From: Acidobacteriota bacterium
Lineage (GTDB): Bacteria > Acidobacteriota > Terriglobia > UBA7540
Assembly: GCA_003165615.1 (NCBI GenBank)
Contig: PLWR01000188.1
Location: forward strand, 1-9,835
Reading direction: 5' to 3'
DNA length: 9,835 nucleotides
The position numbers and the translations under genes were made by a program. Every line of letters begins with the position of its first letter. Position 1 is the stretch's first letter. The notes beneath the pieces are model-generated. The model saw only the letters and a list, made by a program, of their open reading frames with translations, ran no database searches and was not told where the DNA came from. Below, piece after piece: positions 1 through 6,155 of this stretch.

Positions 1-422
1 CCGGCGCCGATCAGCCGCGCGGCCAGTTCACCCAAATCCGGCTCATGACCGACCACCAGAACGCGGCGGCGGTTCGAGCGTTTGGCGAGGAAGGTGATCA
101 AGGCTTCCGGAGCGCCGCCGGGACGCAGAGCCTCGCAAATGTCCAAGGGAGGCTTGGACCCGAGAGCCTCACCAACAATCTCGGCGGTCCCCACGGCGCG
201 CACGAGCGGGCTGGAAACTATCCAATCTGTTTCCATCCCCGCACGAATCAGCCCCGAGGCGATTTCACGCATCTTTGCCTTACCCTCGGACGTAAGTGGC
301 CGCTTGGCATCGTCCATAACGGTGGTGACGTCGCGCTCCACAGCGAGGCCGTGCCGCATAATGTAGAGCTCATACTCCGCCGGACGTCCTGCCCGGCCTT
401 CATCGGTTTCTTTGTTGCTCAT
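1..422 (-). CDS. sixA: Phosphohistidine phosphatase, SixA type (3' end beyond window)
   Basis: Histidine-phosphatase superfamily protein. SixA relatives remove phosphate from phosphohistidine, classically on phosphorelay HPt domains or PTS proteins in the cytoplasm; the substrate here is unknown. About 140 residues are visible. The catalytic MRHG motif lies at residues 22-25 (H24 is the expected phosphate acceptor), KRPLTSEGK at 40-48, SSPLVRAVGTAEI at 70-82 (typical of SixA, where R75 would bind phosphate), and VVGHEPDLGELAARLIG at 123-139 with the second catalytic His at 126. The ATG at 422 is chosen because AGGAAG lies about 7 bases upstream. An N-terminal extension of about 17 charged residues precedes the usual start. 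No signal peptide is seen. The C-terminus is cut by the window edge; SixA proteins are about 160 residues, so little is missing. The upstream gene on the same strand is a PLD-like protein 148 bp away. The family call is firm; the SixA sub-assignment is good but substrate is inferred. Confidence 0.85.
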   Translation of the reverse strand, partial: MSNKETDEGRAGRPAEYELYIMRHGLAVERDVTTVMDDAKRPLTSEGKAKMREIASGLIRAGMETDWIVSSPLVRAVGTAEIVGEALGSKPPLDICEALRPGGAPEALITFLAKRSNRRRVLVVGHEPDLGELAARLIGA

Positions 423-570
423 AGGTCGCTTCCTGAACAGAAATTGGAGTGGCAGGTCCGTTTGATGTACAGGCGGCGGAACGCATCACCATGCACTGGG
501 CACGCGGCTATGGGCTGACGCAAAACCGCCGCTACAAGAATCCCCTGACCCGCGCCAGAGTTTTGCGAAG

Positions 571-1035
571 TTACCAGGACTCCTTGGAATCGTCGCGGGC
601 CGCACCCGCCCATAACGCTTCAAACTCCTGGCTGTAGGCTTCGACGGAGTACTCATCCCGAAGAATTAGAAGATTCTCCTGATTTTCCTCTTCCGATTCG
701 TGCGTCCAATTGTAACTTCCCGTGACCACCGTCTGCTGATCGAGGATGACGAATTTGTGGTGCATCTTGGACCCTCGTCCCTGCCGGCCGAACGCCAGGC
801 GAAAAGGGATGATAGCACCGGAAAGGAGTTCCTGCGTGGTGCGGCTCTCCTTGTATTTGTTTCCATCCACCAGCAGGCGAACGCGAACCCCGCGTTGCGC
901 TACATCTTCCAGCGCGTCGGCGAGGCCGGGATGGTTGAAGCGATAAAGCGCCCCCTCAATGGAACTGGACGTCTCGTGCATCAGACTCATGATGACGTCC
1001 GCGACGGACTCACTGCGCGCAAATTTTATTTCCAT
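571..1035 (-). CDS. Single-HKD phospholipase D-like protein
   Basis: A 154-residue PLD-superfamily protein with one complete HKD motif: H92-x-K94-x4-D99-x6-G106-S107-x-N109, followed by a conserved acidic/Asn stretch (ENQENLL, 117-123). Single-HKD proteins of this size act as homodimers, one motif from each subunit, and include Nuc-type nucleases and the mitochondrial cardiolipin hydrolase; the reaction here (phosphodiester cleavage of nucleic acid or lipid) cannot be decided. LVDGNKY (55-61) and an LxxALxDxAxRGVxVRLL block (38-55) match the Rossmann-like core of the family. The ATG at 1035 is preferred over an in-frame TTG at 1062 because GAAGGG sits about 6-7 bases upstream of it. There is no signal peptide or membrane helix, so it is probably cytoplasmic, unlike exported Nuc. 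It lies upstream of the SixA gene on the same strand, but the 148-bp gap gives little support for an operon. Confidence 0.82.
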   Translation of the reverse strand: MEIKFARSESVADVIMSLMHETSSSIEGALYRFNHPGLADALEDVAQRGVRVRLLVDGNKYKESRTTQELLSGAIIPFRLAFGRQGRGSKMHHKFVILDQQTVVTGSYNWTHESEEENQENLLILRDEYSVEAYSQEFEALWAGAARDDSKESW

Positions 1036-1203
1036 CGTCACCCTTCGAACCGCGCAAGGCAATTCTATGTGGAATCGGCCTGGGATTCAAGCACGGTCAT
1101 GGAAATTGTTACACGCAGATTAAGAAATACGCTTTACAGTATTGTGAAGATTGTAGCGGCCACACATGAAGGGCGGGTTTCACACGCCACGGGAAAAAAT
1201 GCT

Positions 1204-1319
1204 CCCCTCCTCAGATAAGGAGGGGATTAAGGGGTGGTGCTGAAAAAGGCGTCAGCAACCCGGCGGCTGGGATAACCAGCCCGTCGCCTACGGCGCCACC
1301 CCTCCTGAATCAGGAGGGG
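1204..1319. repeat. Structured intergenic repeat bounded by CCCCTCCT/AGGAGGGG hairpins
   Basis: The element starts with a hairpin (CCCCTCCT 1204-1211, loop CAGATA, AGGAGGGG 1218-1225) and ends with another (CCCCTCCTG 1299-1307, loop AAT, CAGGAGGGG 1311-1319). Between them GGGGTGG (1231-1237) can pair with CCACCCC (1296-1302), AGGCG (1247-1251) with CGCCT (1285-1289), and GGCTGG (1265-1270) with CCAGCC (1276-1281, five-base loop). The whole can fold as a cruciform or branched RNA. It lies between the FKBP stop and the PLD-like start, both minus strand, and may help end FKBP transcription. Repeats with the same end sequences are, from memory, common between acidobacterial genes. No ORF inside. 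Confidence 0.7.
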
Positions 1320-1352
1320 AGTTTTCTTGGACAAGCCCGGCGGGACCCTACG

Positions 1353-2072
1353 CTAATTAATTTTGAGCAACTCGACGTCAAACGTCAGGGTGGCATTGGG
1401 CGGGATTGCGCCGGGGTATCCCTTCTCGCCGTAGGCGAGGCGAGGAGGAATGATCAGCTTGCGCTTTCCCCCCACGTGCATGGTGGCAAGCCCCTCGTCC
1501 CATCCCGGGATAACTTCGCCGCGGCCCACATGGAGTTCAAAGGGTCCTCGGCCCGGTGAGAGGGAGCTGTCAAAAACCTTGCCATCGAGGAATCGGCCGG
1601 TGTAATGCACCAGGATGTCGTCGCCGAGCTTGGGCTGCGGCCCCTTACCCACCACCACATCCTGATATTTCAGGCCGGAACCTGTGGTGATCCACTGGGC
1701 GGTCAAGGGAGGTTTGGGGGCTGTGGTCTTGGCTCCGGCGGCAGGAGTCGTCTTCCCGGTCACGGTGTGGGAAGTTGCGGTCTTGGACCCAGTCAGGGAA
1801 GTAGTCTTGCCGGTTGCCGTCTTGGAAGAGGAGGTCTTGGATGTGGTGGCAGAAGTAGTCTTGCTCGTTGTGGCCGTGGACGCACCCGGCTTGGATGCCG
1901 TTGCCGAAGTCTTCTTGCCGGTGGTGGTCGTGGATGAGCCGGTCTTGGCAGTGGTTGTGGAAGTCTTTGGCGTGGTCGTGGACGGAGCCGGAGTCTGCGG
2001 CGAATCCGCCTGCGCCAGGAGAATTCCGGCCGAAATAAAACTGCAAACAAGAACGATGATTGAACGCTTCAT
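1353..2072 (-). CDS. Exported FKBP-type peptidyl-prolyl cis-trans isomerase with long Thr/Ser/Lys linker
   Basis: A 239-residue peptidyl-prolyl isomerase that would help protein folding outside the cytoplasm. Residues 1-22 are a signal peptide (MKR start, hydrophobic [16 protein letters not shown], cleavage near residue 20-22; no lipobox). Residues 23-122 are a low-complexity linker built almost only of T, S, K, A, G and P in loosely repeated SKTxxxT/TGKTT units. Residues 128-239 are a complete FKBP domain: [11 protein letters not shown]157 in [15 protein letters not shown] (166-170), [10 protein letters not shown] (185-194, with the active-site V187, I188 and W191), AYGEKG (213-218) and the terminal [10 protein letters not shown]. 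The known active-site aromatic residues are present, so activity is expected. The ATG at 2072 has AAGGA about 8 bases upstream. The reverse strand of the linker is also open, a by-product of its composition. The gene is divergent from the SUMF1-like gene and monocistronic as far as can be seen. Confidence 0.92.
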   Translation of the reverse strand: MKRSIIVLVCSFISAGILLAQADSPQTPAPSTTTPKTSTTTAKTGSSTTTTGKKTSATASKPGASTATTSKTTSATTSKTSSSKTATGKTTSLTGSKTATSHTVTGKTTPAAGAKTTAPKPPLTAQWITTGSGLKYQDVVVGKGPQPKLGDDILVHYTGRFLDGKVFDSSLSPGRGPFELHVGRGEVIPGWDEGLATMHVGGKRKLIIPPRLAYGEKGYPGAIPPNATLTFDVELLKIN

Positions 2073-2146
2073 AGTCCATCCTTTCGAAAATATTTAACTG
2101 GGTAAGGTATCAAGACCGGAGGGGCAATTCAAGAACCGCGCCAGGT

Positions 2147-2175
2147 GGCGGGGGCAGGCTTGTTGATTCCCCGCC
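2147..2175. repeat. GC-rich inverted repeat in divergent intergenic region
   Basis: GGCGGGG (2147-2153) and CCCCGCC (2169-2175) form perfect 7-bp arms with a 15-base loop, between the divergent FKBP and SUMF1-like genes. No T-run follows on either strand, so it is not an intrinsic terminator. Its role is unknown. Confidence 0.4.
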
Positions 2176-2301
2176 CTCGCCCCCGTGCAAGGGCGCGGAT
2201 TTCAACTTCACCGATAATGGTGGAAAAGGGAAGCCGCGCCAAGGGCAGTCGCCATGGTGAAAGAATCAATCCTTACCCGGGCTCTCGCTACCGTACTGGC
2301 G

Positions 2302-2307
2302 TATAAT
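2302..2307 (+). promoter_or_regulatory. Possible -10 box for the PEGA/SUMF1-like gene
   Basis: A perfect TATAAT lies 48 bases before the GTG start at 2355, giving an expected leader of about 40 bases. No good -35 hexamer is present at 16-18 bases upstream (the sequence there is GGGCTC-like), so the promoter is weak, activator-dependent or fortuitous. A second -10-like hexamer, TATACT, lies at 2326-2331, also without a -35. Confidence 0.35.
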
Positions 2308-2354
2308 CGGGGGCTAATGCTGTCCTATACTCTTTGCCTAGAGAGGAGGCGGCT

Positions 2355-3893
2355 GTGAAATCGTCAATCGTGCGAATCGTTATCATGGTTTTATTTTTGG
2401 GATTGGCGCAGGCGGTCTCCGCTGCCCAGGGAATTCTGCAAAAGAATCTTTGCATGAATTCATTCCCGGTGAGCGGAAGCGGTTGCCACGTGGTGAGGAA
2501 GGCGGGATGGCGTGGTATCGGTACGGAGCCATCGGCCGCACCCTCGCAGGCTGCGGGCGCGGTGAAGCCGGAACCGTTGACCAGCCAACAACTCCTGGAA
2601 CTGGTCTCCGCGCACTTGACCAATCAGCGCATTGCTGAATTGCTGAAAGCCCGCGGCATCGATTTCGAGGTAGATGACAATTACGTGCGTACCTTGCGGA
2701 AGGCGGGCGCGAATGACCAGCTCATCATCCTGTTGCGCGAGGCGAGCAAGAAAACGGCCGAGGTCGCGGTGGGAACCGCGCCCAATGCCCAGGTTTTCCT
2801 CGACGGAAATCTCCAGGGCCAGGCCAACCCTCAGGGCGAACTGGAGTTTCTGGCGACCCTCGGCCCCCACACGCTAAAGGTCTCGCTGGCCGGTAAGCAG
2901 GATTTTGAGCAGAGTTTGACGGTTGAGGGAGGACAGCCCACCCGCGTCGTGGCGCCGCTGGCGGACCTTGCCGGCTCCCTGCGAGTAAAGGCTCCCAGCG
3001 GAGCCGCCATCTGGCTGGACAGTTCCGTCCGCGGAACCGTGGATGCAAGTGGTGAGCTTTTGCTTGGCGATATTCCTGCGGGAGCGCATTCGCTGCGGGT
3101 CACGGCGCAAGGCAAGGTGGATGATTCGCGCAACATCACCATTGCCGCCGGCGCGGAGCTGCCTGTTACCGTGACGTTTGCCGATGCGGTGCAAACGAAC
3201 CCGCAGGACGGGTTGAAGTACGTCTGGATTGCACCCGGGAATTTCTTGATGGGCTGTTCGCCGGGGGACAACGACTGCGCTGATTCCGAAAAGCCTGCCC
3301 ACCCGGTGACCCTCAGCAATTCCTATTGGATTGGACAGACGGATGTGACCGTAGCCGCGTATAAGCAGTATGCTCAAGCGGCGAAAGTGAAAATGCCGCC
3401 CACTGCCCCCAAGCCCTACCACGGTTGGAGTAATGGCAGCCTTCCCATGGTAGACGTGATCTGGGATGAGGCGAACCAATACTGCGCCTGGGCGGGTGGC
3501 AGGTTGCCCACCGAGGCCGAGTGGGAATACGCCGCGCGCGGCGGAAGCCCCCAGGCGCGCTACGGTGACCCCACCGCGATTGCCTGGCTCAAGGAGAACG
3601 CGGCAAACCGGACCCACGAAGTCGCCGCCAAGCTGCCCAATGGCATGGGCCTTTACGACACCCTGGGAAATGTTTGGGAGTGGGTCAGCGATTGGTTCGA
3701 TCCCAATTACTACCAAAGCGGCGCTGCCCAAAACCCCACGGGTCCAGCCACCGGCCAGGGAAGGGTTTTGCGCGGCGGGGCATGGATTGTCGATACCAAA
3801 CTCATTCGCGTTTCCGACCGCTCCAGCAATACGCCCGACGCCCGGTCGGAATTCTTCGGTTTCAGGTGTGTGTGGCAGCCGAAAACCCCTTGA
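2355..3893 (+). CDS. Exported PEGA / SUMF1 (FGE-sulfatase) domain protein lacking FGE catalytic cysteines
   Basis: A 512-residue exported protein. Residues 1-24 are a signal peptide (VKSS, then IVRIVIMVLFLGLAQAVSA). Residues 75-131 hold a helical module with NQRIAELLKARGIDFEVD and VRTLRKAGANDQLIILLREA, seen N-terminal to many secreted acidobacterial proteins. Residues 135-200 and 207-275 are two PEGA-like beta repeats (AQVFLDGNLQGQ and AAIWLDSSVRGTV). Residues 287-509 form a SUMF1 domain: WIAPGNFLMGC, EKPAHPVTLSNSYWIGQTDVT, PMVDVIWDEANQYCAWAGGRLPTEAEWEYAARGG (start to end of the core signature), GLYDTLGNVWEWVSDWF, RVLRGGAW and FGFRCVW. The two catalytic cysteines of real formylglycine-generating enzymes, found just after the RGGSW-type motif, are absent (RGGAWIVDTKLIRVSDRSS). 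It is therefore probably a binding or scaffold protein rather than a sulfatase activator. The GTG at 2355 is chosen over an in-frame TTG at 2334 because AGAGGAGG lies about 6 bases upstream and the signal peptide then begins directly. Confidence 0.88.
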   Translation: MKSSIVRIVIMVLFLGLAQAVSAAQGILQKNLCMNSFPVSGSGCHVVRKAGWRGIGTEPSAAPSQAAGAVKPEPLTSQQLLELVSAHLTNQRIAELLKARGIDFEVDDNYVRTLRKAGANDQLIILLREASKKTAEVAVGTAPNAQVFLDGNLQGQANPQGELEFLATLGPHTLKVSLAGKQDFEQSLTVEGGQPTRVVAPLADLAGSLRVKAPSGAAIWLDSSVRGTVDASGELLLGDIPAGAHSLRVTAQGKVDDSRNITIAAGAELPVTVTFADAVQTNPQDGLKYVWIAPGNFLMGCSPGDNDCADSEKPAHPVTLSNSYWIGQTDVTVAAYKQYAQAAKVKMPPTAPKPYHGWSNGSLPMVDVIWDEANQYCAWAGGRLPTEAEWEYAARGGSPQARYGDPTAIAWLKENAANRTHEVAAKLPNGMGLYDTLGNVWEWVSDWFDPNYYQSGAAQNPTGPATGQGRVLRGGAWIVDTKLIRVSDRSSNTPDARSEFFGFRCVWQPKTP

Positions 3894-3944
3894 GTGCCGG
3901 TCGGTAATGGTGTCCTTTGCGCGACCCGGGCGCTCGGAAGTGCA

Positions 3945-4031
3945 GTCATTCCCGCGGAGGCGGGAATCCACTCCTCAAGCCATTGGAAATGAGCCGTTGA
4001 CGGAATGGATTTCCGCCTTTGCGGGAATGAC
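3945..4031. repeat. Inverted pair of dRS3-like palindromic repeats (small MITE/REP-like unit)
   Basis: Two 26-bp arms (3945-3970 and 4006-4031) are inverted copies matching at 23 of 26 positions, 35 bp apart. Each arm is itself palindromic: the left one fits ATTCCC-N8-GGGAAT exactly, the right one with one change (ATTTCC). This pattern is the same as the Neisseria dRS3 consensus, and similar 'tcattcccgc..gcgggaat' repeats occur in many bacteria. It lies between the SUMF1-like gene and vapB and could form a large hairpin that ends transcription of the former. Nothing in it codes for protein. Confidence 0.7.
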
Positions 4032-4082
4032 CGGTGCTTCGAGAGGGTTTCCATTCCAAATTACCCCCCCCCGTCTTTACGC

Positions 4083-4111
4083 TTGCCGGGTATAGTCCTT
4101 TGATCTATACT
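4083..4111 (+). promoter_or_regulatory. vapBC promoter with overlapping palindromic operator
   Basis: A sigma-70 type promoter is visible: -35 TTGCCG (4083-4088), a 17-base spacer, and -10 TATACT (4106-4111), 22 bases before vapB. Overlapping it is a gapped palindrome, GTATAG (4090-4095), nine bases, CTATAC (4105-4110), whose right arm is part of the -10 box. VapB proteins bind such inverted repeats with their AbrB-like domain, and VapBC complexes repress their own operon, so this is the likely operator. The half-site spacing of 15 bp is an observation; binding is inferred. Confidence 0.65.
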
Positions 4112-4132
4112 AAATCCGAAAGGAAAATTAAC

Positions 4133-4375
4133 ATGGCCAAGACGGGAGTTGCCAGGTTGTTTCGCAATGGACGAAGCCAGGCGGTTCGGCTTCCCCAGGA
4201 GTTCCGCTTTGAGGGGGACCGGGTGCGGGTGCGGAGGGTCCCAGGCGGGGTTCTTCTGGAACCGTGCATCGCCGACACCGCCAAGTGGTTTGAGGAATTG
4301 GACCGATGGGGTGCGGAACCTTTGCTTTTCGAACGTAAGCAGCCCAAGACCCCGCCTCGCGAGATGTTCAAGTGA
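4133..4375 (+). CDS. vapB: Antitoxin VapB, AbrB/SpoVT-type (VagC-like)
   Basis: An 80-residue antitoxin that would neutralise the VapC RNase encoded next to it and repress the operon. The N-terminal swapped-hairpin DNA-binding domain is plain: [30 protein letters not shown] (spread over residues 6-35; the [10 protein letters not shown] core is typical of VagC/VapB proteins), followed by GGVLLEP (38-44). The C-terminal part (W52 [19 protein letters not shown]) is the expected toxin-wrapping tail. The ATG at 4133 has AAAGGA 8-9 bases upstream; an in-frame upstream TTG would add 33 residues read through the promoter and is rejected. The stop overlaps the vapC start by four bases (GTGA), which indicates translational coupling. 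Confidence 0.93.
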   Translation: MAKTGVARLFRNGRSQAVRLPQEFRFEGDRVRVRRVPGGVLLEPCIADTAKWFEELDRWGAEPLLFERKQPKTPPREMFK

Positions 4376-4788
4376 ACTATCTGCTCGATACCAATGCCTG
4401 CATTGCCCTAATCAATGGCAAGCCCTCATCCGTCCGCAGCCGATTCCAAAGGGCTATCGCTGCGAGCGGCAAAGTGTTTATTCCTTCCATTGTTGTTTTT
4501 GAACTCTGGTACGGGATTGCCAAAAGCTCGCAGCCGGAAACCAACCGCCAGCGCCTCGGAGCGTTTCTTGCCGGGCCCGTTGCGCCTTTGGCTTTTGACG
4601 ACGATGACGCCCAGTCTGCGGGCGCAATTCGAGCGGCATTGGAGGCTGTTGGCAAACCGATCGGCGCGTATGATCTGTTGATTGCCGGCCAGGCGCTACA
4701 GCGCAAGTTTACCTTGGTGACCGCAAATGTCACGGAGTTCGCCAGAGTCAAAGGGCTAGCCTGGCAGGATTGGTCCAAGCCGTCCTAA
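4372..4788 (+). CDS. vapC: Toxin VapC, PIN-domain ribonuclease (MvpA/FitB-like)
   Basis: A 138-residue PIN-domain RNase toxin; characterised relatives cut tRNA or rRNA in a Mg2+-dependent manner. Visible acidic residues: D6 in [10 protein letters not shown]44 in [11 protein letters not shown]101 in [13 protein letters not shown], and the terminal TANVTEF (117-123) where enteric MvpA-type toxins have TNNTREF. The segment SSVRSRF (19-25) and the closing GLAWQDWS also resemble the MvpA/VapC enteric group. Length is normal and all expected metal ligands are present, so the toxin looks intact. It starts with GTG at 4372 inside the vapB stop; no other start is consistent with the conserved N-terminus. 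The RBS would be within the end of vapB, where only a weak GCGAGA is seen, so expression probably depends on coupling to vapB. Confidence 0.94.
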   Translation: MNYLLDTNACIALINGKPSSVRSRFQRAIAASGKVFIPSIVVFELWYGIAKSSQPETNRQRLGAFLAGPVAPLAFDDDDAQSAGAIRAALEAVGKPIGAYDLLIAGQALQRKFTLVTANVTEFARVKGLAWQDWSKPS

Positions 4789-4836
4789 ATTTTGGTCATT
4801 CGATTTTCCAAAGAACACTTACCCGCTTGCCTGTTC

Positions 4837-4870
4837 ACGCAAATTGCGCATTAAATTACGCAAATTGCGT
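4837..4870. repeat. Two palindromic copies of ACGCAAATTGCG spaced 21 bp
   Basis: ACGCAAATTGCG occurs at 4837-4848 and again at 4858-4869, start to start 21 bp, i.e. two helical turns. Each copy is almost self-complementary (CGCAA and TTGCG arms around one central base). It sits between the convergent ends of vapC and the anti-sigma gene, where no promoter is expected. It could be a protein-binding site or a remnant of a repeat family. No clear intrinsic terminator is visible in this 125-bp gap. Confidence 0.5.
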
Positions 4871-4913
4871 AGCGGTCCGGTACCCCAAGAACAGAAATGC
4901 ATCCCCTGCGTGT

Positions 4914-5345
4914 TCAAAGCAAGCGGCGCGTTTCTGACTTGTCCTTCCACAAGACCCGGCCGGCCCACGCCAGGCTTGCGGCCAGTGTCCCCGCGCCCGC
5001 CCAAAAGAGGTGATTGCCGATCCAACCCCGCCCGTTGGTCCAAAGCAGCACTCCTGCCATCGTCAGCATCCACAGAGCGCTCCAACCCAACGCCTCCAGA
5101 AAATCGGGCACTCCTGCCATCCATATCTTCTCCCGTGCCACGGCGCGCGAGATGCGCGGGGGCAATACGGACGGATTCAGATCCGCTATCAATTGCGTTG
5201 TCAAACTCGCGTCCATCTCGGCAAGCGCCTTCGCCCATTCGCGACAGTCTTCGCAACTGGACAGATGCTGAGCCAAATTCGTCTGTTGGCCGAGTTCCAA
5301 TTGTTCCCGTTCCAGAATCAATTCCTGCCAGTCTTCACACTTCAT
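4914..5345 (-). CDS. Zinc-finger anti-sigma factor with two membrane helices
   Basis: A 143-residue protein read as the anti-sigma factor of the adjacent ECF sigma gene. The N-terminal ZAS/zf-HC2 motif is C3...H27-x3-C31-x2-C34 (CEDW...QHLSSCEDC), the zinc-binding anti-sigma signature. The C-terminal half has two hydrophobic helices (about 85-103 and 113-133), so the protein is an inner-membrane one with the anti-sigma domain in the cytoplasm. The start ATG at 5345 overlaps the sigma stop by four bases (ATGA), with GAGGAG about 6 bases upstream inside the sigma gene; a longer frame extending to 5540 runs antisense-like through the sigma gene and is rejected. Co-transcription and coupling with the sigma factor fit a stoichiometric partner. 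The short periplasmic loop gives no hint of the signal sensed. Confidence 0.85.
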   Translation of the reverse strand: MKCEDWQELILEREQLELGQQTNLAQHLSSCEDCREWAKALAEMDASLTTQLIADLNPSVLPPRISRAVAREKIWMAGVPDFLEALGWSALWMLTMAGVLLWTNGRGWIGNHLFWAGAGTLAASLAWAGRVLWKDKSETRRLL

Positions 5346-5872
5346 GTCCTGCTCCTCGATTTTTCCATCAACTCTGCCTGAAGCCGTCTTTCCACGAGGG
5401 CGCGGCGGCCACGGCATATCCAGGTTTTCACCGTGCCCATTGGCGCCCCCAGCGCGGCCGCCACTTCCTTGTAGGATCGCTCTTCCAGATAAAACAACGT
5501 CAGCGCTTGACGCTGCGATTCGGGAAGTTCGGCCAGCCACGCCAGCGCATCGGTTTGTGGTTCCCGCCGGGCCTGCTCCAATTCACGGGCCTGCACTCTC
5601 CGCAATATATCCGGATCGGTCAGGGACTCTGCCGCCGCTGTCTTTGTTCTTTCGATCATGGTAAGACAGGCATTGCGCGTGATCGTATAGACCCACGTGG
5701 AGAGCGACGCCTCCCCTCGAAATGCTCCCAGGGCCCGCCATATGCGCAGGAAGACTTCCTGCGCCGCCTCTTCCGCCAGGGCCCGATTGCCCAGCATGGC
5801 ATAACACAATCGCAATACCTTACCTTCATGCGTTTTCAGAAACTGCTCAAAGGTGCTGTCTTTCGAATCCAT
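5342..5872 (-). CDS. ECF (sigma-70 family, group 4) RNA polymerase sigma factor
   Basis: A 176-residue sigma factor. Region 2 spans about residues 8-75: FLKTHEGKVLRLCYAMLGN, then AEEAAQEVFLRIWRAL (33-48, the core-binding region 2.2) and STWVYTITRNACLTMIER (58-75, the region contacting the -10). Region 4 spans about 113-165: LAELPESQRQALTLFYLEE followed by the helix-turn-helix SYKEVAAALGAPMGTVKTWICRGRRAL (133-159). Region 3 is missing, as in all ECF factors, and the linker (76-112) is of normal length. The ATG at 5872 has GGAAG about 8 bases upstream. The coupled gene downstream encodes a membrane anti-sigma factor. I cannot assign an ECF group from the sequence alone, and no convincing self-type -35/-10 pair was identified upstream. 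Confidence 0.95.
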   Translation of the reverse strand: MDSKDSTFEQFLKTHEGKVLRLCYAMLGNRALAEEAAQEVFLRIWRALGAFRGEASLSTWVYTITRNACLTMIERTKTAAAESLTDPDILRRVQARELEQARREPQTDALAWLAELPESQRQALTLFYLEERSYKEVAAALGAPMGTVKTWICRGRRALVERRLQAELMEKSRSRT

Positions 5873-6042
5873 AGCCTTGCTTCCGCATCCAGCGATGCAT
5901 CAGGTTCGCCTTTATGCAAGGTGGGGATCATCATCCCATGTTCATCAGGGCAGCTCCACAGCCTCCACGAACGGAACAACCAGACTTGCTCTTTCCCGGG
6001 CGCAATACTCCCTCAGAAGCTTAGACTCGCCGCCGTGGCTCG

Positions 6043-6069
6043 AATGTTTCAAGACGATGCTGAAACATT
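6043..6069. promoter_or_regulatory. Perfect gapped palindrome in the sigma / DUF6249 divergent region
   Basis: AATGTTTCA (6043-6051) and TGAAACATT (6061-6069) are perfect 9-bp inverted arms with a 9-base spacer, so half-sites are 18 bp apart. The site is 86 bases before the DUF6249 start and 171 before the sigma start, in the 283-bp divergent region that otherwise shows no gene. It is a candidate regulator-binding site for one or both genes, or a hairpin in a leader. Confidence 0.45.
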
Positions 6070-6155
6070 TGGGCACGCATCCTGGTCTAAACGGAAGTAA
6101 GAAATTCACCAACTCGCTGGCAGACTGAAGGTTTGACCGCCAGCCGGAGGAACTC

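Noticed and set aside
700..1218. 172-aa plus-strand open frame opposite the PLD-like gene
   Set aside because: Antisense to an intact HKD protein and running into the structured repeat; no domain.
1684..2097. Val-rich plus-strand open frame opposite the FKBP linker
   Set aside because: Its composition is the mirror of the Thr/Ser/Lys linker and it ends in the FKBP signal peptide; no RBS or domain.
2334..2354. TTG start for the SUMF1-like gene
   Set aside because: The purine-rich RBS lies inside this extension and serves the GTG at 2355, which also begins the signal peptide directly.
2874..3971. Long minus-strand open frame (365 aa) opposite the SUMF1-like gene
   Set aside because: It is antisense to a gene with clear domains, has no recognisable domain or RBS, and extends into the dRS3-like repeat.
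4844..6100. Long plus-strand open frame (418 aa) opposite the sigma and anti-sigma genes
   Set aside because: It covers two well-supported genes on the other strand and its translation is Pro/Arg/Ser-rich with no domain, as expected for antisense GC-rich DNA.
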